A DNA stretch of 64,000 bases from Cokeromyces recurvatus (lineage: Eukaryota > Mucoromycota > Mucoromycetes > Mucorales > Mucoraceae): the NCBI RefSeq assembly GCF_025118155.1, contig NW_026251396.1:823559-887558 (forward strand), in the 5' to 3' direction. Shown one piece after another: positions 10,013-23,591 of the stretch. The number at the start of each line of letters is the position of its first letter. Position 1 is the stretch's first letter. A program made the position numbers and the translations under genes. The notes under the pieces were generated by a model that was not told where the DNA came from, did no database searches, and saw only the letters and a program-made list of their open reading frames with translations.

Positions 10013-11267
10013 ATGTATAACAAGAGTAGTAACACAGCGCTTTTTAAGTCTTATATAGTAGACATAGAGCTACCTCCTGCAATTATTATTTCTGTACCTA
10101 TTCTTGTATTATGCTATATTTTGGTTTTAATTGTTGACTATATCCTTGTAAAGAACGAAAGCAAGTTATCTGCCATTGTTAGTCAGAATCAACTTAGATA
10201 TATAATTACCACTTATCATTTTGTATTACCTTTTGTTTTCTCATCAAAATATGATTTTGGAAATATATCATTCATGTTACAGCCTTGGGCTTTAGCTGCA
10301 CAAATTGTATTTTTTACAAATTCAAGTATAACATTAAAAGACTGGTTATCGAAGCTAATTAAAATTTCTACCTTTCAAGATGATACGCCAACGACTGAAA
10401 CCGATATGGAAATTCGCTTAAACGGTTTAAAGAAAATGATACGTGGTATAATAAAAACTGCTTTTATGAAGGTTGTATTAGATAGTTTGTTACCTGACAA
10501 TATAGCAAGTCTTTTAGCTATACCATTTTATAAACCTAAAGCGTGCTTTATTACTTTTATTTTAGCGCTTCGTATTTACTGCATGATAAGTGTAGTAGAT
10601 ATAATTACAGGTGTAATTCAAACTATATTTCTTATTAGATTTAATGATATATTCAATAATCCTTTATTAGCTACCAGGTAAATAATATCTTTATATAAAC
10701 ATATATATATATCAATATATGTTTATTTAAAATAGACTTATAAATTATTTGTACTATTAGTCCGAAGGATTTCTGGAAGTAAGTGTTGAAAATCTATCAT
10801 ATTATATGTATATAAATATATAGATGTATATATATATATAACTTAAAATATACATGTAAATTACTAGTCGTAGATGGAATAGGGCAGTGAGCCGTCTATA
10901 TCATCAATTATTGTTTGTTAATATGACAAAGACTAACGATAAGAAGAATACTGAAAAAGGGTTTCTGTCTACACCCACTGGATGTGGCTTGTTGATATTC
11001 TTTATAAGTGGCTTAATGCATGACTTTATGATTGCAGCAGTAGCACGAAGAATTACTTTTGAAATGACAGCATTTTTCTTAATACATGGTATTGCAGTTG
11101 GATTAGAAGTAAAGCTTCGCAAAGGAAGTTATAAAAGAGATCCAACAGGTTGTAAACGGGTAGTTTGTAACTTGTTAACCTTACTATTCTTTGTGATAAC
11201 CGGTAGACTATTTTTAAGCCCCATTCTTCGACAGGAAGCATTCTTACGAATAGCACAACAATTTTAG
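10013..11267 (+). CDS. wax-synthase-like membrane-bound O-acyltransferase (MBOAT_2 family)
   Basis: Exons 10013-10677, 10761-10778 (only 18 nt) and 10868-11267 give 360 residues with multiple hydrophobic segments. The short second exon completes the family signature SPKDFWNRRWNRAVSRLYHQ, which resembles the wax-synthase-type MBOAT motif. A later HD-containing block, ISGLMHDFMIAA, carries the presumed catalytic His. Relatives acylate fatty alcohols, sterols or secondary metabolites in the ER. The substrate cannot be told from sequence. The start ATG lies 10 bases inside a T-rich leader. Without the 18-nt exon the frame and the motif would both be lost, which supports the model. Confidence 0.72.
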
Positions 11268-11399
11268 ATTTCAGACCACTTTTATATTGTAATAAAGATG
11301 ATATTTTACATTCAACTTTTATGTAATTACTTCATAATGCCCTTACTTTCTTTTATATATAAATATATATTTATTTATTTATTAAATTGATAGTCTATT

Positions 11400-14300
11400 T
11401 TAATTTCGTTCTAAATCAGTATGTTGACCAAAATACCTCGCCCACTGATCATCTGGAACAAGTGAACCAAAAAGGTTTTTCATATGATTACCAAGCTATA
11501 CATTATAAATAAATAAATAAATAAAGTTTAGTTTTGTACAAATGATTTTCGCATAGACTTACTTGATCTAATTCTCGGATGATATTCTCCATCAAAACTA
11601 CATAAGCATAATAAACCATATAACATTCATCCTTCTTTTCCTCTGTTAACCCAAGTTCCTTGATTGAATTTTCTATGATTAAAGGTATCTGTTGGAGTTT
11701 ACTCAATAGCCGTTGTCGTGTCTTTTCAGCTGGTGGTAGATAAGGTGGTAAAGGTGTCTTTAATTGTAGTGCTGAAGCCAATAAATAAAAATAGAGGAAT
11801 ACATTGCCTGCCATCTCCATAAATTCATTGGAGACAGGTATTAGAAAACTGCGTCGTACATGGATTGCCCAGACGTCCTTTAAGATAACTATTCTTAATG
11901 ATAAAAATTTATCAAGAATATTTTGACAGCATACTAGCATAGCTTGATATGTTTTAGCAGGGAAAGGACCCTTGAGACGAGGCTCATTGGGTGCATGAAC
12001 AAGAAGTGCTTGTAACTCAAATATATTAACTTGAATAGATAACTCGATCCTTTGAAGAACATCCGCTCTTTCTTTATTGTGTTTAGTAATGAGGTAGGGA
12101 TTATTTGAATATAGATTTGGTTCAACAGAGCTCATATCATACTTCTTTAATAGTGTTTTACTATTCTTGTACTCTTCTCTATATACCTGGTCGTCCTCAG
12201 AATAGGTAGATACTAATTGTTTATAAAGCCAGGAAAGCCTTAAAATTAAATCAGAGAGCCCCTTTCTTACTTCAGTTCGAGCCTCATAGGGCCATACATA
12301 GGCTGTGACAATCAAGCCTATGATAACACCCAGTGAAACAGCTACACATCTCATCCATGTTAACTCAAATACATCAATACTATCATCATCACGGTTCCTG
12401 AATTTATATAAAACCACCAAATTATAAGCTAGCAATGTGAATAATCCAAATCGCCCATGTTTATGATGAAGGATCACCCAGAAGCTAGGGATAGAAATGA
12501 GCCATGTCATAAGCCAAAGCATGAGTGTGTTATCGTGAAAAATCGTATAAGTAACAGCAGCTATTACACAGCCTAAGATGGTAGCAAGGACTCGTAAAAC
12601 AGCTCCCCAATTAGTACCACCCACAGTTGGTAGCATGACAGCTAGAACAGTAATAAGAGTCCATTCAAGTTTAAATTCAGTAAAATAAGGCCTTGTTGCA
12701 GGTATGAAAGCCAATACTGCTATAGCCTCAGCTGTTAGCATTGATTTCATAGCAAATTTAAATTGATAAGTTCGAAATTTGGAGAAGAAGCTCCATAAAT
12801 GAACAAGAAATTTTCGTAATTTTGTTTTGGGTGCTGGTGTATGTAATGTATTGAGGGTATTATGATTGTTAGGTACAAATAAATCAGAAGTTTTGTAAAT
12901 TTCAGTAGAATAACCTTGCAAACTTGCAACTATAAAGGAAACAAAAAAAAAACAAACAATAACAATACGATAAATAAGCAAACATATAGCTTTTATCTAC
13001 GACATACAAATAGTTTTTTTTTTAAAAAAAAACAAAAAACAAAAATAAAAAACAAAAATAAAAAACAAAAAATACTAACCGTTTGATCGTTTCTTTAAAA
13101 AGCACTTGATCCATTTACTTACATATTTACTTTGATCAGATTCATTTATATCTTCAAAGACATATTGCACCACATCAACTAATGTCATTAATTCTTTAGC
13201 AAATTCTAAGAGACAGAATACGAAAAAGTATACAAGAAATATGTCATCAGCTCTAAATTGGCCTTGATTTAGAATGAGTGAATGTAATTCATCAGAATTC
13301 ATATTTTGTTGATTGAAATGATTTTTATATTTCCTTCGTTTATAAAAACGAATTAATGCTTGATGTTGCGATGTTTCAAATAATTCAATTGCATTTGCTA
13401 AATTTTGCCGCATAAGCTGAAAGGAAGGTGTTGTATGAGTTGTTTTCCCCAAAAACCTTGCTTGCAAATGAATAATAGTTTGTTTACAAGTGTATGCAAG
13501 TGATTTCATAGGTGATCTTACAGTACGAATAAACTGAACTAAAGCACCTTCTTTAGATGGGAGAGTTTCATCCTGGTCTATTATTTTATCATCTTTTGAA
13601 ACTTTTCTATCACCCGAGGACGATGAGGAAGGAGACTGGAGAGATGGATTCATAGAAGCATCAGTCGTTTCTAAACAATATTTACTTTGCTCTCTTTCTT
13701 TCTCTTTCTTCAATTCAGATTCCATCCTTTTACGTTGCGGGCCCGCTTTCACATTAAATATTTCTTTATTACTAGACCCAGATACTGACCTAGGTAATGA
13801 TGGCTTTTGATGGTTTATTGTACCATAATGATTGAATGTCTTTGTAGTAGTGACGGTTGATTGTTGCATGACCACCACTTGAAGACCACAGCTACTTTTT
13901 AAACCACCTATATGTTGAGCTAACCTCTCTAAGCTCTCTACAATGGCCTTGTATCCCCTGGCATGAAACTGCATCTCTAAATTATAAAATTCTAATTTAG
14001 CATCAGCAAGAGCAGGTTTTAAGGCGGTGAAGCTAGTACGATGCGTTTTAATAGCTGTCTCTAATGTTTCATTTGCAGTGAATTCTGGCAGATCTGTATC
14101 TAACAAAAAAGTCTTTGTTAAAAGCTTAAGTAAAATTCGAGTTGATGAAAGGCTTGAATCGATTTCAGATCTACACAATAACATAAATAAAAGGAGGTAG
14201 GTGGGAAAAAGGTAAAGAAAATGAATGTCTTTACTCTAATAAAGATATAATTTATATATTACTTTAATTTTTCGGCAGCAGTCATTGGCCAGATCAGGAC

Positions 14301-14444
14301 GCAGACAGCAACTGTAATAGCTGATCCAATAGCAACAATAGCAAATGTATCTCTAATGATATCAAAACTAAATTCTGCTTCATTGCCAGAACCTTGTCTT
14401 ACAATAACAGAAAATAATATCATAAATGCCAAACCAGAAGCTAT

Positions 14445-14489
<45 letters not shown>

Positions 14490-15850
14490 GGTTGTTTTAA
14501 TTAAGTTACATTCCTTGAGGATACTAATAGTTATATATATATATATATATGTATATACCTGTTAAAACACTAGGACGATTCAATTTGACTTTTAAATAAG
14601 ATATAATAAATGTACTTCCAGCAAGCCATACACATAAGGACACACTGTAAGCTACTAATTTCATATCGAGATCTAAGAAATAATTCGTTGTATACATACT
14701 AGCTAAACTCAATGTCAGAGCAGCTAATGTATATATCCAACAAAATCCAGCTGCTTCTACCATCCCTCCTACTGTTTTAGCTGGATTAAAAAATACCGTT
14801 ACTGTTGCTGCTATATGACTTGCTACATGTGTACCACACAATGCGCTAAGTTGTGGAACAAATGTAAACAGTGACCCAATCATGTACGCAATGCTACATT
14901 TTAACACCATACTTTGCTTATGTGATAAAGTCAAATATTGGTTTCGAAATTTTGTCCAACTCTTTTTATATCTTTTAAAGACGGATAAATGCTGCTTTCG
15001 AAGTTTCTTCTTCTTTGTTTTAATATAATTATCATTAGTGCTACTGTCCTCACTATCGCTACTTTCGTCATTATTAGAAGAAGATGATGATGCTGCTATT
15101 GAAGTTGGCTGCAGATTTTTTGAATCACGGGAAGTATCACCATCATTCAATAATTTGCTTGATTCTGTTACTATTCTATAATGTGTTACATAATAATGGG
15201 TAAATTAGCCCTTTCCTCTCTCCTCTTTTTTTTTTTCTTCTTTTTTCAGGTTACCTTTGCTCCTTTCTTGTGAGATATTTATCGGAACTCCAATTAGTAC
15301 TTGGAAATGATCTGTTATTGCCATTGTTACTTAAGTTTGCATGGAGATACTGAGAAGACGTCATTTGCACTGTAGATAGTGAAATAGTCCTCTTTTGTCT
15401 TGTGCCATCGTCCAGAATGACTTCATAATCACTTTGATTATCTAAATAGGAAGATGATACTGTCCTTGATAAATAGTGAGTATCAACAAGGTTCTGTGAT
15501 GACAATAAAGATGGTGTAATTGTTTCTATAGGATTATTTATCTGATGATGATTAAACCAACTTTCGTTATCCATAATACTATTTGGAGTTGATGCAGTAA
15601 AATAATCGGATGATTTATACGAATACGGGGTAAAATACTCCTCAGATCTGGACTGAGACATTGAAAAAGGTGTTCTAGCTGTAGCTCTAAAAGCATTTAT
15701 CGGTCTAGTTTCACTACTGCCATTAAATAAATTGGAAATCCCAGAGAATAATTGATTTTTATCCTTTTGGGATACTGAATTTTCATGTTGATTGTGGTGG
15801 TTATTGTCTATATCAGATTCTGGTTCAGTATTAGCTATGCTTTCAGGCAT
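11400..15850 (-). CDS. FUSC-like membrane protein with ArAE_2_N and DUF2421 domains (BRE4-related)
   Basis: Six exons on the minus strand: 15850-15255, 15175-14559, 14440-14263, 14170-13080, 12929-11563 and 11495-11400. They give 1314 residues. Residues 1 to about 255 are Ser/Asn-rich and probably disordered. A first bundle of about six membrane helices follows (starts near KQSMVLKCSIAYMIGSLFTF and ends VAVCVLIWPMTAAEK), then a long soluble region with a Ser-rich insert. A second bundle runs from EAIAVLAFIPATRPYF to IIGLIVTAYVWPYEART. The C-terminal domain begins GLSDLILRLSWLYKQL and resembles DUF2421. This duplicated layout is that of the yeast Bre4-type family and of aromatic-acid/FUSC exporters. 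Transport function is predicted only. The intron at 14441-14558 contains a run of 40 T (14447-14486). Confidence 0.82.
14447..14486 (+). repeat. T40 homopolymer in an intron
   Basis: Forty consecutive T on the plus strand inside intron 2 of the DUF2421 gene. On the transcribed strand it is poly-A directly before the acceptor CTATAG. Length may be unstable between strains and sequence runs. Confidence 0.7.
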
Positions 15851-16184
15851 AATAAAATGAAATATATGTTTATAAATATATAGATATATAAAATAAATAA
15901 ATAGAAGAAGAAAAAAAGAGGGGAATGAAACTAAAAAAATAAAATAAAATAAAAACAGGAGATCTCCATATATACGTTATATATGTAACAAATAGGAGAA
16001 GTTTCATAGTACACCTATTCGTGTACATTCATTTTTTCTTCTGTCCCAAAAATTGTTTAGTCATCTTGTGAAATAGAAAAAAAAAAAAAAAAAGGAAAAA
16101 TTCAACTGAATAAGGAATGTATCGCAAGTATACAGCTGAATAATTAGTTCAGTGTATTTCGTTGATTATTGAGAAGAAAGTATT

Positions 16185-16242
<58 letters not shown>

Positions 16243-17601
16243 CACTGATAACACTAGAATAACAAAAGGTTCTGATTATCGATTTTGATGGCTCAGTACA
16301 TTGTTTATGTTACCTTAAAATTGAGGGTAATTAGCTTAAAGTGGCTTATTTTCATGATTGTTGGATTAATATAAGAAAATAACTTGATATTAGATTATGA
16401 TATATGGCTTTGCAATTCATATATTTGTATATGTATATGTATACGAATACATATTTGCTATAACAATCCACCAATTTTTTTTTTAAAAAAAAAGCCCTCC
16501 TTATTTCGAATAATTGATAAGAATTCTGGATTATTTGCCAAATTTTGTAGAATTGCCCATAATGTATAAATAAAAATTAGCATTACAAGCTCAATATTAT
16601 TCACCTTCTTTAAAACTATCAGAGAATACTCTGCTATCCAAATTATGCACACCCCTTTGATGTTCGAGTAGCTATTCTTTAATGGTATCTATTGTTAGAA
16701 GTGATACTTTGAAAGTAATATACTCATTTACTAGATAAGTTCGGCTACTAGATCCACTCTTTTTTTTTTTTTTTTTTGTGGAGGATTTGATCAAAAAATA
16801 TAATAGCTTTTATTATAAATTTCTATTAGTTATACTTCTCTATTATTTCTATTTTTTTAATTAGTTATAACTAAAGTCAAAAGAAGTAGATGTTTATGCT
16901 AATGATTACAATAATTATCTTTTAATAAGATCCAACTTGATTTGATCTTTATCACCCCATTTATTTTTATTATTGGAAATACTCTGTTTGTTACCTATAT
17001 TTGTATAATAGAAGATCTGCTACATTAGATGTTTTTCTGAAAGTCTTAATTCTCCACTCATGCATGAGTAGAGTTTATCTGTTAGCTCTTTATGTTTAAC
17101 TTACTGTATGAACATGACTGTTGAGCTTGTAATGCTACTCTTCCTCCCTTCATTGACCCTAAACATCAATTTTGCAAATAGCCATTTTAATGGGCTTTAT
17201 CACCTCCGTTAATTTAATTCCTTATTGCATTTATAATTGATATGAATATATCATTTGTCATTATAAAACAAAACAAAAAGATCAGTTTATTAGGTAATAT
17301 AAACAACTAGTTTGGAAATTGAATATTACTTCATATACGCGTATTTACGTAGGCTATTATGGAAAATATATAATCAAAAAATGAGTTTATATGCATAACA
17401 AAATGTTTTATGGTGTCAGCGTTTACTTTACAGTCTGTAAGAAGAAATTGTATGTCAATAAAATCCTAATTAGGATAATTCTAAAGCGTATATTTTATTG
17501 GTTAAAAGCATTTACAATTTAACAGTCATGAAAAAAGCTTATAACAATTACACAGCAAACTAGTATTTACATAATTATTCCTTCTAATACATTTATAGAG
17601 T
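15851..17601. other. 1.75-kb divergent intergenic region between the DUF2421 gene and SSL1
   Basis: No supported gene. It contains an A53 homopolymer at 16188-16240 and a T10A10 palindromic tract near 16474-16493. Divergent promoters for the two flanking genes are expected here. No specific site is recognised. Confidence 0.5.
16188..16240. repeat. A53 homopolymer
   Basis: Fifty-three consecutive A, the longest mononucleotide run I see in the window. It is intergenic. Confidence 0.8.
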
Positions 17602-19122
17602 ATGAGTTCACGAAAACCGATTGATGAAGATTATATTGACATTGACGACACATATGATGGAAATCACGATGATGATGCTGGAAATGGAGGTTATGCCTGG
17701 GAAGAAGAATATAAGAGAAGTTGGGATATATTACAAGAAGATGCAGAAGGTCGTCTAAGTAGTGTAGTTTCCCAATTACAACAACAAAGAAAACGACGAA
17801 GGTGATTTTTTTAAAAAAAAAAATAATACATTTGTACATAAAAAGAGATTAAAAAAAAACCCCCTCCAATCATGATCCTTATGTACTTAGACTATTAAAA
17901 GATACTGCTGTTGTTCAGCGTGGAATTATTCGACATTTATTTCTTATTATAGATCTTTCAGAGGCGATGAATGAAAAAGATTTGAGGCCAAGTCGCGTTG
18001 AACTAACTTTAACATATGCACAACAATTTGTTAGTGAATATTTCGATCAAAACCCTATATCACAACTTGGAATTATTATTACTCGAGATGGTATTGCAGA
18101 AAAGTTGACAGAACTGAGTGGAAATCCTACAGACCATATAAAAGCATTAAAGACAAAAAAAAATACTGAAACTAGTGGTGAGCCTTCTTTACAGAATGCG
18201 CTACAACTAGCAAGAGCAAGTATGATGAGTGTACCTAGTCATGGCTCAAAAGAAGTATTATTAGTATTTGCCTCGTTGACAACGTGTGATCCAACAAATA
18301 TATATGACACGATCGAACTATTGAAGAAAGATTTAGTAAGAGTAAATATTGTAGGATTAGCTGCCGAAGTACAGATATGTCGAGTATTGAGTGAAGAAAC
18401 AAAAGGTAAAAGCAAAATGTAAAAAGAAAAAAAAAAGGAGAAACTAAAATCATTCTTTGTTATTATTATGTAGGTTCATACGGTGTTGTGTTAAATGAAG
18501 CGCATTATAAAGATTTATTATTCGAAGTAGTTCCGCCACCAGCTGTCTTACCTAATAAAAATGCATCTAATCTCGTTACAATGGGATTTCCCAAAAGATT
18601 AGTAGAAGATCACTCTACATTTTGTGTTTGGTAAGATGACTTTAAATAGCACTTTTAAAATACATATAATATTCATAATAATTTAGTCATTCAAAATTAA
18701 CAGTAGGAGGATACATATGTCCAAGATGTAAATCAAAAGTTTGTGAATTACCAAGCGATTGTGATATATGTGGGCTAACGCTAGTATCGTCGCCTCATTT
18801 AGCTCGCTCATATCATCATTTGTTTCCTGTAGATAATTTTGATGAAGCCAAAAATACTAGGTACTAACAAAAGAAACAATTTTTTTTTTTGTTACATAAT
18901 AATTTTTTTTTTTTTTTTTTTAAAAAAAATAGTGGAAGTGCAACACACTGTTTTTCTTGCTTATCTAAATTTGATAACTTAGACATATCCAATGCAAAAT
19001 TTATATGTCCAAAATGTTCTCAGGAATTTTGTGCAGATTGTGATATTTTTGTTCATGAAGTATTACATAACTGTCCTGGTTGTTGGAGCGTTGGCAAAAA
19101 GAATCTTACTGTAGTGCAATAA
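17602..19122 (+). CDS. SSL1: TFIIH core subunit Ssl1/p44
   Basis: Five exons: 17602-17801, 17891-18405, 18474-18630, 18687-18860 and 18933-19122, giving 411 residues. After an acidic leader ([15 protein letters not shown]) comes the segment [18 protein letters not shown] and then [20 protein letters not shown], opening a von Willebrand A-like domain through [10 protein letters not shown]. This is the Ssl1 N-terminal domain that contacts and stimulates the XPD/Rad3 helicase. A C4 zinc finger ([19 protein letters not shown]) follows. The C-terminal C4C4 RING-like domain (HCFSC, CPKC, CADCD, CPGC) lies in the last exon. The protein acts in transcription initiation and nucleotide excision repair. 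Phases close at every junction and the full domain set is present. Confidence 0.95.
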
Positions 19123-20873
19123 TATAGCAGCAGTTAAAATAACCAGTTATTCAAACATGAAACTTAATTTATAATTATTTAGTTTATATTAACTCTAATT
19201 GAACTAATACCTTCAAAAAATTAACATTAAAGATTTTCTTGTGAAGACATATCTAAGACATTACAAAGAATATATGACAAGTCTACAAACTTGTAAAATG
19301 AAGAAAATCATTATCTATTGTTAATTTAAACGATTTATATATAGAACATTTAAAAGTAGTATTACTAAAAAAAAAAGTGGAATTACTAGGCTAATTTTAT
19401 ATTTATAAATGCCCATATACTGATACTGAGCAATTTTCTAAAAATACAAAGTTCAGTGTTTAATCATGACTTTTGTATTCATACAAAAATATTTGTTAAT
19501 CATCTTGGGGGGAGAGAGAGAAAAAAAAAAATGAAAGACAAGAATACGATACATTTTTTAAATCTAAAACTGCTTGTACTTGTAGCATTTATTGCATAAC
19601 ATAAGGAAGAATATATTATGCGAGTTATTTTTTTTTCTAAAAACACAAAAAATTGCTTGCAATTTAACTTGTGATTAAAAAAGCAAAATTGTATACAATA
19701 GATACTTTATTTTTAACAAATAAAATAAATTATTAGCTCTTTTTGTGTTGAGTAAAGCTAACGTTCTTATCAGATTATGTTGTATTTATTACTTTATTTA
19801 GCATCTTTATCATGTTGTCTATACATATTATTATATTATAAAAGAAATATTCTATTTGAACTGTATTGACTTACAAAAGTAGTTGATGAGTGTGCATAAA
19901 GGCTATTTATTGCTCAATTATAAATTAATTATTATTATTAGAACCCTCGGCAAATTTTACCTATTCTCAGTCTATAATGTGGGACTGAGTAGTTGGCTGA
20001 AATATTTTTCCCCTCTTTTTGTTGAAGATCCTTTTTTTTTTTTTTTCTTACGTAAAGATAAAAATCAAATCCCTTCGGCTCTATTTAATAATATAATAGT
20101 TAAAAAAAAAACTTTATTTGTAATTTGAATATTACATGCATCTTATCTCGGTAAATATTACATAAATAGTTCTTACTATTTTTTTTTTTGATTTTTTTTT
20201 TATAATTTATCAGCCTATGAAAATTAATCAAATGCATTAGCTAAAATAATGATTCCCTTTATTTCACCTTATTTGGAAAAATAACCATTGATATTTGTTA
20301 AAGTTTTCCCGACAATTTCACTTTATTAAATTTATTTTTCATTCCTCTTTCAATGCTCCAATCAAAATTTAGTATTATTGCTGATGACTTAAATTGCCGC
20401 TGAATACCAAACTGTTGTTTTTTTTTAACATGTTAAAGTACTTTATTAGTAGAATGATAAGATATATTATAAGTCAATCTATTTAAATTTGAATATATGA
20501 ATATAATATCGAAACATGTAGGCACACGCATTCAACTTCTTTCCCTATCTATCTACCTATCTCTCTCTCTCTCTTGTACATATACATATATTTATATATA
20601 TAGAAATATATACATGCATGTATGTATGTATATATGTATGTATATATATCTCCATCAAATAAAAATTATCATTTTTCGGTAATTCAAATAGTATTAGATC
20701 AGTAATGCCAAACATACTGTACTCGAATTTTATTTGATGTGTTTCGTTATATTCTGTAATTAAATTAAATAAAAAAAAACAAAAAAAAAACAGACATATA
20801 AATATAAGAGGATCTAACTGATAATTCCCCGAAGATTTATCTCTTAACTACTTATTATATATAATACTATAAT
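19123..20873. other. 1.75-kb intergenic region upstream of ASN1
   Basis: AT-rich with CT and TATG-type microsatellites (about 20550-20650). No supported gene or RNA gene seen. Confidence 0.5.
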
Positions 20874-23003
20874 ATGTGTGGTTTTTGCTGTTATTTCCAT
20901 TTTGATAATTCTGAGAGTGTCTATCCTAATCTTGACCTCGATAGTGCTTTAGAGTATATTCATCATCGTGGACCTGATTCTAGAGGAAAATATATCTCTC
21001 CTGATGGTCGTTGTGGTAAAGTTTACTCACTTGCATACAAGCATATATATATATATATATATGCATATATTGTTATTATTATTATTAACTCTCTCTTTTT
21101 CTTTTTTTTTTCTTTTTTTACAGCTCTTGGACATGTTCGTCTTTCTATTATTGATTTAGCTGGTGGTCATCAACCTTTAAGTAATCAATCTGGTGATATT
21201 CAATCTGTTGTAAATGGTGAACTTTATGATTTTGAACGTATTAGATCTGAGTTAGAAGCAGCAGGACATAAGTTCAAGACATTAAGTGATAGTGAAATTG
21301 CTCTTCATTTGTTTGAGGAACATGATTTATCTTTCCTTGAATACCTTCGTGGTGAATTTGCTTTATGTATTTGGGATTCTAAGAAGGATCGTTTCATTGC
21401 TGCTCGTGATCGTTACGGTATCAAACCTCTTTATTATACTATCTGTAACGGTACTCTTTTAGTTGCAAGTGAAATTAAGTCATTTATTCCTATGGGATGG
21501 AAGCCTGAATGGGATGTTGATTCTATTGTGAGTAATGGTTATACCTTCGATCACAGAACTTGCTTTAAGGGCGTCTACAAGGTACCTCCTGCTCATTATC
21601 TTATTGCTAATTCCACTGGTTACCTCGAAGTACGTCCCTATTGGGATGCTGACTATCCTGATAAGAATCTTAAGGAAACTCGTACTGTTGATGAAATGAT
21701 TCAAGGTGTTCGTGAACATTTAATTGAGGCAGTTAGACATAGATTAAGAGCTGACGTTCCTCTTGGTGTTTATCTTAGTGGCGGTATTGATAGTTCTTGT
21801 ATTGCAGGTATCGCCTCCGCTTTATTAAGAGAGAAGAACCCTGATGCCAAATTAAAGGCTTTCTCTATTTCCTTTGCTGAAAGTGAAAAATATGATGAAT
21901 CTGAAATCGCAGAAAGAACTGCCAAGTTTTGTAATGCTGATTTCCAAAAGCTCTCCCTTACAGAGGATGATCTTTTGACTCACTTTGAGGACTCTGTTTG
22001 GCACGTTGAGCAACCTCAATTCAATTTGAATGGTGTTGGTAAATTCTTACTCTCTGCTTTCGTTCGTGATCAAGGTTATAAGGTGGTCTTGACAGGTGAA
22101 GGCTCTGATGAACATTTTGCTGGTTATGCTTTCTTCCATGCTGATTATCTTCGTGAGCCTGATCTTGCTTCTCCTAACGGCTTTGGTACTCTTGATGATA
22201 AGCAACGTTTAACTAGATTAAATCTCTTTGGCAAGCAAGCTGAATTCTCAAAATATTCTGACAAGGGCATCACTGATGATCTCTTGGTGGACAAGATGGA
22301 TCGCACTCGTAGAATGGTAAACAACGTTAATACTCATACCTTATTGTGTAAACATCTTAGTTTAAAGGAGGAGTACTTTAATCGTCCTGTTCTCTCTCAA
22401 TATGGTGCTCCTAACCCTGCTCTTACTATGGCTGAATCTATTAATGGTATTGCTCGTTATAAGGCTAATCACAAATGGCACCCACTTCATACTGCTCTTT
22501 ACCTTGAAAACCGTACTATGCTTCCCAACTATCTCTGCAATCATCTAGGTGATCGTAGTGAGATGGCTCACTCTATTGAAGCTCGTACTCCCTTTTTGGA
22601 CCATCACTTCTGTGAATATGTCAACCACCTTCCCCCTTCCGTCAAAATTAAAGCCGAAAGTGATGGTGCCTTAAATGAAAAATGGATTCTTAAGGAAGCT
22701 GTTAAGCCATATATTACTGATGAAATCTATAATCGTACCAAGCAACCTTATTTGGCTCCTTCTTCTAAGGGTCGTAATCCTTTGACAACTGATTTAGTGA
22801 ATAAGTTGATTACCAAGGAGAATCTTGATCATCTTGGCTGGGTTAATACTGAAAGTGTATACGAAGCTAAGGAAAGATATTTAGAAACCAATGATCCAGA
22901 GCTCTTTAAAGATATGTTATTTATCATGTCTTTTGTTATCCTTTCTCAACGTTTCCAAGTTGCTACCTATCATACTATGTCTCAAGCTACTGTTGCTCGT
23001 TAA
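20874..23003 (+). CDS. ASN1: asparagine synthetase, glutamine-hydrolysing
   Basis: Two exons, 20874-21015 and 21124-23003, give 673 residues. The initiator Met is followed by Cys2, the nucleophile of class II glutamine amidotransferases (MCGFCCYFHF), then RGPDSRG, GHVRLSIIDLAGGHQPL and NGELYDFERIR of the glutaminase domain. The synthetase domain has the ATP PP-loop LSGGIDSSCIAGI and the downstream EGSDEHFAGY block. The enzyme makes asparagine from aspartate, glutamine and ATP in the cytosol. At 673 residues it exceeds the yeast enzymes (about 570) and resembles longer fungal homologues. The 108-nt intron is a multiple of three and lacks stops, so the unspliced reading frame runs straight through and could mislead gene callers. 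Codon choice is strongly biased, as in highly expressed genes. Confidence 0.95.
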   Translation: MCGFCCYFHFDNSESVYPNLDLDSALEYIHHRGPDSRGKYISPDGRCGKVYSLAYKHIYIYIYAYIVIIIINSLFFFFFSFFTALGHVRLSIIDLAGGHQPLSNQSGDIQSVVNGELYDFERIRSELEAAGHKFKTLSDSEIALHLFEEHDLSFLEYLRGEFALCIWDSKKDRFIAARDRYGIKPLYYTICNGTLLVASEIKSFIPMGWKPEWDVDSIVSNGYTFDHRTCFKGVYKVPPAHYLIANSTGYLEVRPYWDADYPDKNLKETRTVDEMIQGVREHLIEAVRHRLRADVPLGVYLSGGIDSSCIAGIASALLREKNPDAKLKAFSISFAESEKYDESEIAERTAKFCNADFQKLSLTEDDLLTHFEDSVWHVEQPQFNLNGVGKFLLSAFVRDQGYKVVLTGEGSDEHFAGYAFFHADYLREPDLASPNGFGTLDDKQRLTRLNLFGKQAEFSKYSDKGITDDLLVDKMDRTRRMVNNVNTHTLLCKHLSLKEEYFNRPVLSQYGAPNPALTMAESINGIARYKANHKWHPLHTALYLENRTMLPNYLCNHLGDRSEMAHSIEARTPFLDHHFCEYVNHLPPSVKIKAESDGALNEKWILKEAVKPYITDEIYNRTKQPYLAPSSKGRNPLTTDLVNKLITKENLDHLGWVNTESVYEAKERYLETNDPELFKDMLFIMSFVILSQRFQVATYHTMSQATVAR

Positions 23004-23321
23004 AAAAAAAAAAAAAAAAAAAAAAGGGACATTATTATATCGTATTCTTCATTCCATTTAATTGTACATATATAGATAATATTTCATATTGTTAGCCATT
23101 TTATCTAATTTTAATAAACATTTTTATTTTTATTTTTTAAATTTTACAAAAATGGACATACTACTGTTTCAATATTTGTAAGGAGAAACAAAATAGAGAT
23201 TATTATTATTTTTTTTTTTAATACCGCATGCACACATAAACTCTTTTTTTTTTTTCATTTACTCTAATATTTTATACCTGAATTCTTTTTTATTATTATT
23301 TTTCTATTATATAAATCATCA
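23004..23321. other. ASN1 3' end and APC11 leader
   Basis: An A-rich run follows the ASN1 stop directly. T-rich sequence precedes APC11. Nothing else seen. Confidence 0.5.
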
Positions 23322-23591
23322 ATGAAAACCAAGATTGTAAACTGGAATGCAGTTTCAGAATGGAAATGGAATGTAAAAGAAGGTGACGATGTTTGTGGTA
23401 TTTGTCATTCAATGTATGAAAATTGTTGCGCAAAATGTAAAATGCCTGGTGATGATTGCCCACTTATTTGGGGTAAATGCAATCATGCATTTCATTTACA
23501 CTGTTTATGGACATGGTTTGATAATTCAAAGAATGGTGAAAGATGTCCTATGGATCGTTCGAAATGGGAGACATTAACAGCACATACTTGA
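23322..23591 (+). CDS. APC11: anaphase-promoting complex RING subunit Apc11
   Basis: Intronless gene of 89 residues starting MKTKIVNWNAVSEWKWNV. The RING-H2 is complete: CGIC, CCAKC, DDCPLIWGKCNHAFHLHCLWTW and CPMDRSKW. Apc11 is the catalytic RING of the APC/C ubiquitin ligase, recruiting the E2 with the cullin subunit Apc2 in mitosis. Length and motif spacing match the family (84-100 residues) throughout, including the third zinc-site insertion typical of Apc11. The final residues WETLTAHT are slightly variable in the family. Confidence 0.96.
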   Translation: MKTKIVNWNAVSEWKWNVKEGDDVCGICHSMYENCCAKCKMPGDDCPLIWGKCNHAFHLHCLWTWFDNSKNGERCPMDRSKWETLTAHT